Assembly (NCBI GenBank): GCA_038501625.1
Contig: JAZAYU010000038.1
Span: 434,001 to 498,000 of the forward strand
Reading direction: 5' to 3'
DNA: 64,000 bases
DNA from: Corbicula japonica
Lineage: Eukaryota; Mollusca; Bivalvia; Venerida; Cyrenidae
Numbering within the stretch: position 1 is the stretch's first letter; each line of letters opens with the position of its first letter. The notes beneath the pieces were generated by a model. The model did not search any database, was not told the DNA's origin, and worked only from the letters and a program-made list of their open reading frames with translations. The position numbers and the translations under genes were made by a program. Below are positions 1 through 11,124 of the stretch, piece after piece.

Positions 1-17
1 GAAGTTCATGTTTTCAG

Positions 18-3000
18 ATTGCTCATGTAAATCGGGATGTGACGATACAAACGACTGTTGCTTTGCACCAACCCCAGAGTTACATGTACCTAATTGTTCG
101 AGTTCTGGCTTTCCCCAGTCAGAAGACAAAGCAAAAATTCAACGCCAGTGCATTTATCCAAAATCTGGTGGATCAAAACCTACCGATGCTTTAACAGTTC
201 GTTCGTACTACATGGTTACCTCGGAACATGCCTGCGGGGCACTCCATCCCAACGACGATTGTGGAAACCAAAAGGTAGCACCTTGGGGGAATTTGCATCC
301 AGTGTTTTCAAAACGAACCGGGAAGATTTACAAGAATAAAGTATGTGCGAATGCCCACAACATTACCGATGGTGTAGTTTGGGATGCCATACTAGCATGC
401 AAAATATTTGATTCAAATACCACCTGCGATTACGACATTATTGATTTCTTTGATGATCTAGAACGCGGTGAAGTTTCAAGTGATTGTCATGTCCAGTTTT
501 CATATCCTGGAGACCTAAACGAAATCAGTTCACAAATATGCTACAGAGATATGATTGACGAATGCACATCAACAGAATTTCAAGTTCCATCTTATCTAAA
601 TGCTACCACAGAGGAAATAACTGAATCCTGTCAAAGCGGACTGTTGTCGCCTTACTTTGACATCGAACGCTTGTATGCGAATGTCTTCTGCTATATATGT
701 TCGGGTTTAGATTTTATTGCAGAAGATAAATGTACAAAGTTTCCTGATGGAAAAGGAGGGAATGGCCCAGATGAGTTTTTTTCTCTGCTAAATATGTATG
801 AAATACCAGAAAAAATGGATGCTCACAACAAGGAACAAATGCTTATGGCTTGTCCAGTTGATAGGCAGGTAAATATGATTGTAGAAGAAATTCTTGTAGT
901 TCTTTTATCTTAAATCTTATTAAAAGATTTCTTACGATAATTTGTAATTAAAAAGAATGCAAAGTTCCTTTTTTTAGACTTTTTACTATAATTTGTAATC
1001 AATACGAATGCAAAGTTCCTCTTATGATAAGACTTCTTACGATAATTTGTAATTAAAACGATTGCAAAGTTCCTGTTTTAATAATACCTCTTACGATAAT
1101 TTGTAATTTCATGTAATACGAATGCAAAGTTCCTCTAATTGTTGGATTTCTTACGATAATTTGTAATTAAAAAGAATGCAAAGTTCCTCTTATGATAAGA
1201 CTTCTTACGATAATTTGTAATTAATACGAATGCAAAGTTCCTCTTAATATCCTTTCCGACGCTGTTTTTCCGGACGAACGCCCATTACGTATTTAAACGT
1301 GACGAATTTTGACTTCTTAAAACCAGACCCTGTTTTACTGGAGGACGCCCGGAACGTATTTAAACCTAGGTTTTTTACGATTTTAATACCCATAGCGTAA
1401 ATCTGCGTAAAGGTTTTAATGCCCGCTGTTTGTTTGCGTATGTTTGAATAAAGCATACACGCTTTTGTCCGTTACAGGTATTTTAACTTTTAATCAAATT
1501 CGGAATTTTCAACATGTTAAGAAACCCGATTAATTGTGAAACCAGTAATCTAACGTTACGGTCTTTCTTCTGTAAAAAAGGTGGAAAAATGCATATCAAA
1601 AATAGTGCAATAAAATCCCGAATATCAACGCTCTTTTACGTAATAGGCGAAACCAAACCAAAGTCAAATAATAACCTAAGTAACCGTCATTAGTTTTTAT
1701 CTCATTGCAAAAAATGTCATTTTAAGTAATTACTAGGTAGATATAGGTATTTTCTAACATAATGGATAACTGTTTTGAAGCCACCTTTTTATTTTGACAA
1801 TGAAAGATGAAGAAATAGCAACGTTGTAATTAGATTTTTTTCTTTCACTTAAAAATCACAAAATTTTAATTTTCTTCTCAGATTATCGAAATCATAATGT
1901 AAACAATTTGTTTTGCCACTGACCGTTCCAAGGCGGTATCCCCAAAGGTTCTCTTCTTGCCAATGGTTAATTGTTTGTGGCGTCCTATTTGAATTGACAT
2001 ACTTATATAAAAAAAGACATGCTTTCTCTCTCTTCCTCTCTTCTTTTTCGCTGCGTGGGGAGGCTGTGTTTTTTGAGTGTGGCGATTCCTAATAAGCACA
2101 CATTACTTTCTTACTAAATGATATTTGAGAGAAATAATTATGCAATGGGTTCAAAGGACTAATAGTGTAAAAATACTGATCGATGATTCCGTGTTCTTCA
2201 AATTAGCCACCAAAGTAAGGACTTTTTAATAAAAAGAAATACAATTCGACGGGTTTCCGACGGAAAAACAGGGTCGGGTTTTGAAAAGCGATTTTTTGAT
2301 ACGTTTGAATACGTTTCGGGCGTCCTCCAGTAAATTAGGGTCGGGTTTTGAGAATCAAAATTTTGTCACTTTTAAATACGTTATCATGGTCGAGGAAAGG
2401 ATTAGACTTTGAACGATAATTTGTAATTAATACGAATGCAAAGTTCCTTAGTTTTCAATTAATGGGGAAATATGTATTCGTAGTATACCGTTATTTCGTC
2501 AAATCGCGATTCGAAAAAACGCGACTGGACTGTACTAACTATATGAGGTGCATCCACTTTTCGGCTCTTTAGCCCAATTATTAGGTCATATTTGAGCTTG
2601 ATAAGATGCAACTTAGTTCTAGTCTTAGTTTGTGGTGTACATATATTTATCTACAGGTTCACGAAATTATTCTCAGGCTTGTATCAACCGCGGATAAAAT
2701 TTAAACACATGCACCTACTGCAGTTCACAGTCAAAGCGTATTACTAAGTTAACGCAATGCATTTTCTTTAATACCGCAATTTTCAATCCATTTAAAGCAA
2801 AATTCAGCATATATCATCAGTTTAGCTATAGACGCTCAAAAACATATCACTTTCGTTAATAAAAAACCCGCTAAAACGTTGGATTAAATTTGTGCATTAA
2901 TTTTTGTTGAGAACAGTTGTTGTGAGAACTTGTTTTTTAAGAACTGCATTCAATATTATTATTAAATCATATTGGGTTGACGCTTTTCATTGGATTAAAC

Positions 3001-4331
3001 GTGATCACATGATACGTGATAAATTTCGATATTAACTCGTAGGCGGAGTCTAAATCAAATATTGACCCGGGCGAAATATTTCACGCGCAAATTGGCTTAG
3101 GTAGGTAATGTTACGTCATAACGAATACAACAGTTGTAAACAAAAATGGCGCCGACTGTGGGAGACCGAAAAGTAAAACTGCTGCAAAACACTGCTGGAA
3201 AAACATAAAAAATTATAATTGTATTATAAATGGTACAATTTATAATATTGGGGTGTTGCTCTCTGTAATTATATCAGGCAATGCTTCATGGTAAGGTAAT
3301 GTGGCCAGTTGCAGCAACGAAACGGAAAAATGCATACTGTATGATCAGGCACAAAGGTACGCGGCAATTTTGGAATTATTTAAAAATTAAGATTTAATAA
3401 TAATGCAATTGTTGCATTTCATTTTCGGTCAATATGGTGATTTATCGACATCAATGAAATGCAATGATTGTATAATATTGTTAATCTTTTTCAGCATAAG
3501 TGTAGACCTTTATTGTGTTCCTCCGGTAAGATCAGAAATGCGATGGGAGATTGTATATTTCCGACAAAAGTTTGGTATCGACAATATTATACAGTAGCTC
3601 TTGAACTCAACAGTGAACAAGAAATCGATATGGAAGAGGCTTTTCCATTGGAAAATGAACAGAAATATGTTCTTGGTATTGACGCTTTGTATTTGTCGAG
3701 TGATTTATATTTAAAACGCTGGTCTGTTTTCCAATTGTATTATGAAACCAAGACACGACACGAAAATGATACAACAACACACACATTAGTAGTCTTCTTG
3801 ACACAATATTTTACAGCAGCCAATCCGGTATCTCTAATGAACAGCATCGCCATGTTAATGAAAACAAAGTGGTTTCTGAAATACAAAAACGAAACACTCC
3901 TACTCGATCCATCGCCATTTAAACATAAAGTTCTGAGGAATGTTGATGGCTCGCTCTCGCTCACCCCTGGTTCGTTTACGTTTAACAGTACATTCAGTCT
4001 GAAGTCTCCGAATTATAGACTCATTTACAGAACTGAAAAATGGCTCAATATGGGATTTTTGGTAACGAAACTGCATTTCTGTGAGCAAATAGAGATAGTT
4101 AGCGAAGAGTATATGCTGAGCGCCGATCAATCCATTCTTTATAACAAGGTCAGTCACCAGTATCTTTTTGATGGTGAATTTTCCCTCATGCACAGCAGCT
4201 CAGAAGGCTCTGTGAGGATTTGTTATGAAAACTCAGGTTTTGTGAAAACAAATGTTGCGATCTGTGCGAACGCAAAATCAAATTTGATTGCAGCTCTTGT
4301 TGTGTTAGTTTTGATAAGTTGGTCCACATGA
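18..4331 (+). CDS. Somatomedin-B / GPCR-like ectodomain protein, 5' partial, two exons visible
   Basis: Two exons are supported: 18-868 and 3495-4331. The first follows an acceptor-like ttttcag at 11-17 and ends at CAG|GTAAAT; the second follows a tttttcag acceptor. The junction is phase 0, joining ...CPVDRQ to HKCRPLLCSSGK. The N-terminal part has a CSCKSGCDD...CC cysteine cluster of the somatomedin-B type. The rest is a cysteine-rich extracellular region with several N-glycosylation sites, and the junction gives the C-x4-C...C pattern seen before the membrane domain of molluscan Methuselah/secretin-like receptors. The protein ends with one short hydrophobic stretch (LIAALVVLVLI) four residues before the stop. 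No seven-helix domain follows before about 4.7 kb. It may be a receptor-derived ectodomain held by a GPI-type tail or single helix, or a truncated gene. The first exons, including any signal peptide, lie upstream of the window. An AATAAA lies at 4639-4644. Confidence 0.72.
911..1246. repeat. Tandem satellite, unit about 45-65 bp
   Basis: Within the intron of the receptor-like gene, a unit containing cgataatttgtaatt and gaatgcaaagttcct recurs about six times with spacers of variable length. A single further copy lies at about 2409-2448, on the far side of an inverted repeat, which suggests both belong to one element. Confidence 0.85.
1247..2405. repeat. Inverted repeat pair flanked by satellite units
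   Basis: The segment 1247-1440 (Ts and CGs around tactggaggacgcccg) returns in inverse orientation at about 2245-2405 (cgggcgtcctccagta). The arms are imperfect, roughly 150-190 bp. Both outer ends abut the same satellite unit in the same orientation. The interior contains a Penelope-tail fragment. This looks like a non-autonomous element, class unknown. Confidence 0.65.
1902..2095 (+). mobile_element. Penelope-like element tail, 5'-truncated copy
   Basis: It matches the tail downstream of the reverse transcriptase at 10.2-10.4 kb, from ttgccactgaccgttccaag to gtggcgattcct. It lies inside the receptor-like gene's intron, in the same orientation as the gene. Confidence 0.75.
2450..3400. other. 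Rest of the receptor-like gene intron, nothing recognised
   Basis: AT-rich non-coding DNA leading to the acceptor at 3481-3494. I saw no RNA gene, no credible exon and no clear element. Confidence 0.5.
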
Positions 4332-4679
4332 TGTGGATCAACTAAGCTCCAACACATGCTTTGGTTTGTTGGGCAATACGCAGTGCATCGTCGAGGCTTT
4401 AGCACCTTGCTTTTTGCAATTCCTGGATAAAGTTATTATTTTGATTATGTGAACACTCCAAGGTGTTGAAAATCAATGCCAAATACGTATACTAGAACAT
4501 TTCCCGAACTCGACTCCAGGCATTGTTTTGGTCAGATTGCTTGATATCGATTGTATACAATTCAATTTTAAATTGTCAAATTCTGAGATTGATTAGTTGT
4601 ATATGAATTATACGAATGTGATATGTATTGATAATAACAATAAATTATTCTAAAAGCGTAGTTAAAAATGTGTCATTTG

Positions 4680-4735
4680 CAATTCGCTGTGTCTGCTAGG
4701 TGTGACTATTCCTGATATGCATATTTCACTTTATT
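4680..4735 (+). mobile_element. Fragment of Penelope-like tail (3' end only)
   Basis: Only the end of the tail is present (tgtgactattcctgatatgc followed by atatttcac), matching the 3' end at 10.39-10.43 kb. Confidence 0.5.
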
Positions 4736-5049
4736 TTTGAAACTTGGGAAGAGAAACAGTTGTTTCCCAAACAATTATAAGTGGAGCAGTTCACCCCACC
4801 CTGTAATTGATACATTTTAATAATGCCACATTGAGCTATTGATGTGTGAATACTGTCTAGCCCTTCTTATAAACTCTAATAGAAAAGTTTGCTTCTGTAT
4901 TTATATTATATTTGACAGGTTTCTTTGAATGAATGCCTCTCAAATCTGGAATGCATGTAAACGAATGCCACGGCCGGCCGAAGATATTGATAATTATAAG
5001 TGATACGTGGTAATATTAAACTATTGACATGGCTGTGCAAAAAAGAAGT

Positions 5050-6495
5050 GAAATATGCATAATCAGGAATGGCCACATCCAGCAGATAAGCCTCCCCACA
5101 AAACCAAAAGGTAGAGAGGACAAGAAAAAAAAACGTCGCCACGCGCAGAAAACCAGGTTTTCATTTAATACTTATACTTTTGTAAAGAAAATATCTGGTT
5201 TGAAGAAACTGAACTTCTGTTTTTAGCAACAGTAACCTTGATCTTGATCTTGATTATGAGTAGCAATCCCGAGATCTTTGCTTCTTGGTATAAGCATGTT
5301 TGGTTTCAATAGATCACATCTAACCCAAGTAATAATAGGAAACCTGAATTTCTATTTTTAGCAACAGTGACCTTGACCTTTATTACAGACACCTGGGTAG
5401 CAATTCTTAGTAGTGTCTTGATATAAGCTATCCATAAACCAAGTTTGGTGTCGATAGGCCAAAGCAAACTGAAGTTATTGAGCAGAAACAGAATTTCCGT
5501 TTTAGCAACTGTTACCTTGAGCTTTATCACAGACACCTGGGTAGCAATCACAAGCAGCATCTTGATATAAGATACTAACGCTAAATTTGGCGTCAATATA
5601 CCAAAGCAAACCCAAGTTATTGAGGGTAAGCTGAATTTCTATTTTTCAACAGTGACCTTGACCTTTATCACAGACACCTGGGTAGCAATCCCAAGCTGCC
5701 TGTTGATATAAGCTACCCACAAACCAAGCTAAGCGTCAACAGGCAATTTTGCATCAACAGATATCATTCACAAAATTCTTAACAAAAAATCTAAGTAAAA
5801 AAGGGGCATAACTTTTGCAAAACATAGTCAGGAGTTATGAAACTTGACCTGATAATTGGTACTGTGATGTCAAACAATTATACTAAGTTTCAAAGCTTTA
5901 TCTTGAATGGTAACTGAGAAAAAAGACAATTATCACAAAAAACTTAACAAAATTTCTAAAGTAAAAAAGGGACATAAATTTGTCAAAATACAGTCAGGGA
6001 TGATAAAACTTGTCCTGATAATTGTTATTGAGATGTAAGACAACTAAGTATGTAAAGTTTCAAAGTTTTATCCTAAACGGTTACTGACAAATCACAATTT
6101 TCACAAGAAACTTAACAGTATTTCTAGGTGAAAAGGGGTCATAACTTTGTCAAAATACAGTCGGGGATTATGAAACTTGTCCTGATAATAAGTATTGTGA
6201 TGTGAGACAACTGTGTTAAGTTTCAAAGTTGTACTTTGAACGGTTACTGAGAAAAACGCAACTTTCACAAAAACTTAAACAAATTGTTGACGACCGCCCG
6301 CCCGCCCGCCCATCCTCCCGCCCAACGACATACCCCAATTTAATAACCAGGATTTTTCTAAAGAAAACCTGGTTAAAAATATAGCATGATTTTACATTAA
6401 TCAGTTTCAAAATGGACGTCACAAACAATTAGCAAAAGTGAGAAGCCGAGGGGTTACCGCCTTGGAACGGTAAGGTGCAAAATAATTTGCCACTG
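5050..6495 (-). mobile_element. Penelope-like tail split by a younger insertion
   Basis: Sequence 5050-5150 is the outer part of the tail in reverse orientation (atgcataatcaggaatggcc, cctccccaca). The continuation (atcagtttcaaaatggacgtc, gttaccgccttggaacgg) resumes at about 6395-6495. In intact copies such as 61.93-62.2 kb these parts are adjacent, so 5151-6375 inserted into a pre-existing tail. Confidence 0.7.
5151..6376. mobile_element. 1.2 kb terminal-inverted-repeat element with two internal tandem arrays
   Basis: The ends are inverse: aaaccaggttttc at the left and gaaaacctggtt at the right (the right end also forms a local hairpin with aaccaggatttttc at 6341-6354). Inside are about four ~150 bp units marked by cagacacctgggtagcaat (5220-5760), then about three ~160 bp units marked by a cataactttgtcaaaatacagt motif (5790-6290). 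A (CCCG)n-like run lies at 6294-6325. No protein-coding capacity was recognised, so it is non-autonomous. The superfamily is not assigned. Confidence 0.65.
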
Positions 6496-6539
6496 GGGGT
6501 TTATCAAGTTCTTCATTTTAAACTATTGGTTGCTTTCCA

Positions 6540-7260
6540 TTGAAAAGTTTCAAATCGTTCTTGAATATTTAGTTTTCAAACTTATATTATTGTTTGCCCT
6601 CAACATGTCTACGCGATAAGGTTTGTAACTGTATAGGTGACTTCCGGTATTCATTTGAAATTGCAAAGATTCAACCAATAGTTTTATACACCATTTTCCA
6701 AATCATCGAAGAAGAAAATATTATGTTACATGTAGCATGTACAATTAAGTATTCACGTTAAAATTATCAAACTACTTTACTGAAAAATTTAGTTCTTAGT
6801 TACTTTTCTCTGGGGTAAACTTTCATTACCATGTTCTTTGAAAAAAAAGTCAAACAGCCTACGCACATTCAATCAGACAGTTATCAGTTTCATGTACGTC
6901 ATTTAAAGGTCTTTGAACTTAGATAATGTTGTCAGTATCATTTCACTCACGTTGGAAATTGAAATTTTGTTTTGAGTTGTTTCGGTTTTTTTTGGATAAA
7001 TTGTAAAATTAATAAAATTTGATACTATTAGATATTTTATGTCTTACTATTTTTCTTTATTGTTCTAACTTTCCTAAACATACTATGTTAAATAATCTTA
7101 CACTTACATCATGGATTCGTGCAAAGTTTGATGGAAATGCAGTTTGCCCTTCGAGAGATTCTGATTTATTTTTCTTTTTTTTTTCTTGTCTTTGAAAAAG
7201 CAATGGCGAACGGGGCAATGCCTTAATTCACGTATTTCTAAATCTTACATTATTCGAGTA
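6540..7260. repeat. Old dispersed repeat sequence shared with 40-41 kb and 50.6-50.8 kb
   Basis: About 6690-6850 (tccaaatcatcgaagaagaa ... ggggtaaactttcattacca) resembles 40.8-40.93 kb. About 6925-7200 (gtcagtatcatttcactcac ... gtgcaaagtttgatgg) resembles the right half of the TTAA-flanked element at 50.58-50.78 kb. These are divergent copies, judged by eye. Confidence 0.45.
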
Positions 7261-7844
7261 TTTAGCGTGTTTTCCATCGTTTTCGAACACCACTTGTATA
7301 TTTTATCTGGAGGGAGGTCAGTAAATAATATTATATGCTAATGATTACATGAAATAAACGTTATCACAATAAACGCAAGCAGGAAGTATGCGGATTATCA
7401 ATACATAATTCAAAATAGTTTTAACACATTTTATCTTTAATGTGGCAAGCAGACTGTGCAAGATATTTTTCCACTTAACCAAAAGAGTAACCAGCAGATA
7501 TTTTTCTTAATACCAACACCTTTAATACGGAATGTTGAAGCAGACAGAATGATTACAATTTATTCGAAGATTTGCCAGCAGATAAATGCTTGTTACCAAT
7601 ACCAGCGGGAGAACATGATTTAAAAACAAGGTCAGTTGGTAAACCTTATTTACATGAACAAGAGGCTATCTATTTTCCATTTTTTATCGTGTAAATTTCA
7701 GAACATTTAGCCTCTGGGTCGTTTGAGAATAAATAGGGCACTAGGTCATATCACAAACTAAAGGTTTTTACACATTCAATGACACAGTTGTCATTTTGTT
7801 CTCACTGAACTTGTTTAAAATATGTATATTAATGGACATCGACC

Positions 7845-8146
7845 AACCTTAATAACGTTATTTCACCAAGACAATTTGTACTTGTTTTGTGATACGAGAA
7901 CCTGGTAAGTGTGAGGTTGGTGCACCCTAGAGCGACCTGGTTTAAGCCCCCAGTGGAAATTTTATTTGCCACTGACCTTTCCAAGGCGGTCACCCCTCTG
8001 GTGCTCACTTTCGTTATTTGTTTGTGGCGTCCATTTTGAAACTGATTATTGAAATACCATGCTCTCTTTTCCTCTCTACTTTTTGGCTGTGTGGGGAGGC
8101 TGTGTATGCTAGATGTGGCCATTCCTGATATCTTCATTTTTCCGGG
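7845..8146 (+). mobile_element. Upstream copy of the Penelope-like tail (possible 5' pLTR)
   Basis: It runs from tttcaccaagacaatttgta to gtggccattcctgatat and matches 10137-10430 in the same orientation, about 350 bp before the first recognisable reverse-transcriptase sequence. Penelope-like elements often sit as partial tandem copies, so that a tail copy precedes the ORF. The minus-strand reading frame over this stretch is a by-product. Confidence 0.65.
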
Positions 8147-8501
8147 AGATTTGCCAACATGCCAGTTAGTTTTACACTTTATTTGAATGTCAAGAAACCT
8201 GCACAAATCTGGGTTAATTGCTAAATTAACACAAAAGCCTTTTAAATGAATAAGAGATTTCTATGTTATATAGTCATTAACACTGTTTCGATTGTCATAT
8301 TGACTAGCCGAAAGTCATTTACTAATAAAATCGCGAATATACTGAATCCGTTGTTAGATTGTCAATTGCTTTGTGATATGTGTATTGTTAGCAATGTATA
8401 GGTGTGATCTACACTGCAGTTTTTTATGAAAAGAGTCACACTTTTATTATCTTAATATAAAATACATTATACATTATACATTCATTCCGAATTATGACAT
8501 G

Positions 8502-9925
8502 AAACTGTTACTTATTGTTGATATTGTTAATGCACACACTCAACAAATTACAAAATTTAGAATCAGAATTGAGCCGAAACAAGACAAAGTACCTACTATG
8601 TAATGGTTACCTAAAATGCATAAAACACAGTATAAAGCAAGATTTATTGCTAACTCTAGTTCTTGCACTTCTACTAAATTATCCGTGCTCTTAACATCTT
8701 GTCTTACAGCTACAAAAGAACACGTAATTAGGTATTGTGATAAGGTTTTTGAAACTTCTGGCAAAAATTTATTTTGGTCGATTAAAAATTTAAATTCAAG
8801 TAAAAAGCTTAAATCAAATAATTTTCGGGCGTTCTGTTTGTCTACTTATGATTTCTCAACTTTATACACTTCGCTACCTCACAACTAAATAAGAGAAAAA
8901 CTAACCAGTTTCATTGAAAAAACGTTTGCTAGAGAAAACAAAACCTTCATCGCTTGTAATGAACATAGGGCATTTTTTACAGATAGTTCTTATGATAATT
9001 ATACCTTATGGACTTGTCAAGACCTTATAGAGTCGCTAACTTTCTTACTGGATAATATTTATGTTAGATTCGGTACCTCTATTTATAAACAAGTAATAGG
9101 CATCCCAATGGGTACTAGTTGTGCACCCCTTGTTGCTGATCTGTTTTATACTGTTATGAAAAAGACTTTATGTTATCTCTTTCTACTGAACATCAAGATG
9201 ATATAATTACAGCTTTTAACAACACCTCGAGGTACCTTGATGATTTATTAAATATAGACAATAACCATTTTCCATTACTGGTTAATAAGATTTATCCTAA
9301 AGAACTACAACTTAACAAAGCGAACACTTCAGAAAAGCAAGCAAACTTTCTCGATCTAAATCTGTCCATTTAAAATGGTTATGTCACTACTAAAATTTAT
9401 GATAAAAGAGATGATTTTAATTTTAATATAGTAAATTTTCTGTTTTTAGACGGCGATGTTCCCCGTGCAACATCTTATGGGGTTTATATCTCACAGCTTG
9501 TTCGCTTTTCAAGAGCTTGCAACAATGTTAATGATTTCAATGAACGTAATCTTTGCATTACAGAAAAACTTTTAAAACAAGGTTATCGGTATCACAAATT
9601 AAGGAACACCTTTTGCAAGTTTTATCGCCGATACCCAGATTTAATTCATAAATACAAATGCAGTTTAAAATCACTTTTGCAACAAAGTATTTCACAGCCA
9701 GTTTTTTATGGAGATTTAATTTATAAACTTAAAAAGATAAAAGGCAGTGTTAATTTCTCCCTGTTATTCGTAAAAACCATCTGTAAATTTAAAAAGAAAG
9801 GTTACCAACATGATATTTTACAGCGCTCTGCAGGCCTGGTGATTAACCCTTCTACAGTTGATCATTATGCTTACCTCTTTGGTTGCACGACGGTGGCAGG
9901 GGTTTAAGAGTTTATGAAGGTTAAT
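8502..9925 (+). pseudogene. Penelope-like reverse transcriptase, decayed
   Basis: Conceptual reading shows the RT of Penelope-like elements in order: VPTM*WLPKMHK (about 8590-8620), the DFSTLYTSLPHN block (about 8850-8885), IPMGTSCAPLVADLF (about 9100-9145), the catalytic YLDD box at 9233-9244, then DGDVPRATSYGVYISQL and QGYRYHKLR, and a C-terminal GCTTV ending near 9907. It carries in-frame stops at 8601, 8886 and 9371 and a -1 frameshift near 9150, so it cannot make protein. I saw no GIY-YIG endonuclease after the RT and no complete N-terminal region before it. The family call is firm from the motif series; the subfamily is not. Confidence 0.88.
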
Positions 9926-10435
9926 GGGGAAATCTTTTCTTAAAAGAACCTAGAAGCTCGATTTGTTTCTTTTATCCCTGTCATCGTGTTCTTGCTGATT
10001 TTACTCCAGGAGCTCTGGTCTCGGTAAGATCATTGAGTACCCCATTCGGCTTTGCAATGCTCTTAGCTTCTTATGTTTTATATGTTTGTGTGCTATTGCA
10101 TGCAACATTGTTAAGCAGATAAGTGGGTTGGAGTCTTTTCACCAAGACAACTTGTACTTGTTTTGTGATATGAGAACCTGTTGGGGCAAGTGTGAGGTTG
10201 GTGCACCCTAGAACCTGGTTTAAACCCCCAGTGGCAATTTGATTTGCCACTGACCGTTCCAAGGCGGTAACCCCTCGGGTTCTCATTTTTGTTTATTGTT
10301 AGTGGTGTCTTTTTTGAAACTTATTATTTTATTAACCATGCTATCCCCCCCCCCCCTCACTTCTTCTTGACTGTGTGGGGAGGCTGTTTTTTTCTGATTG
10401 TGGTGATTCCTGATATGCGTATTTCACCTTTTATG
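9926..10435 (+). mobile_element. 3' tail of the Penelope-like element
   Basis: About 510 bp directly after the RT. The same sequence recurs at 55.38-55.89 kb from the motif cttttcttaaaagaaccta onward. Landmarks are ggtctcggtaagatcattga, gaggttggtgcaccctagaa, a run of C at about 10347-10356, and gattcctgatatgc near the end. Shorter copies of this tail are the commonest repeat in the window. Confidence 0.8.
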
Positions 10436-11120
10436 TTACTTAATTTTGTTTACATTTAGAACAGCTAACGAAAACAGTCCGTTCAATTATAAACGTATCT
10501 GACTCGGAGAGCATTATAAAGTTCATGTTAGTTTTTAAAATTTCTTACGTACTACAGATATATCGACGCGTTTTTATAAAACAAAACTGGCATCTTTTGT
10601 TTCATTAAAAAATACGTTTCATTCTGTTCAGGCTTTATTTTAGAGAAATTTAAAATACATCGTACATGCTCATACTAAAATAATAAATTCTGAAAAAGAC
10701 AATTTATTTTTTTATTAAATTTAATGCACACTATATTTAAATAAAATACATCTACAGTCTACAACACAATATATTGAACTTGACGTAGATGACGTAATTC
10801 GTAAAGCAATTGCAGTTTTCAAATAACTATTATTGTTTTTCTTATATTCAACACAATGTTCAACAATTAATCATCAATCACTTTATTAAGTTTAGTGCCA
10901 ATTGTTGACATCATATTGTTCTCAAGAATGTCGAACTTACTTAATTAAATAACATTTAATTTACTTTTACATTACATGTTTTTATTCACTAACAAAATTG
11001 AAAACAATCGCTATAAGATAGCCGAGAAAAAGATTCGATAACCTTTGATGTTTTACAAACAACATAAAAGCTCATTGTTAACCTATGATCAGTGCCAATA
11101 TTGCTTCAAACAACTTACTA
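10436..11120. other. Non-coding DNA paralogous to 47.95-48.95 kb
   Basis: AT-rich, no gene. About 10650-10770 (cgtacatgctcat ...) resembles 47.99-48.12 kb, and 10980-11130 (ttgaaaacaatcgct ... aaacaactt) resembles 48.87-48.99 kb. This points to an old segmental duplication. Confidence 0.5.
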
Positions 11121-11124
11121 TATT

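Noticed and set aside
3607..4405. Minus-strand ORFs of 60-97 residues
   Set aside because: Shadows of the receptor-like exon on the plus strand.
7829..8206. 125-residue minus-strand ORF and its relatives at 10071-10286 and 55598-55918
   Set aside because: All are antisense readings of the Penelope-like tail (shared text ALERSVANQI), not conserved proteins.
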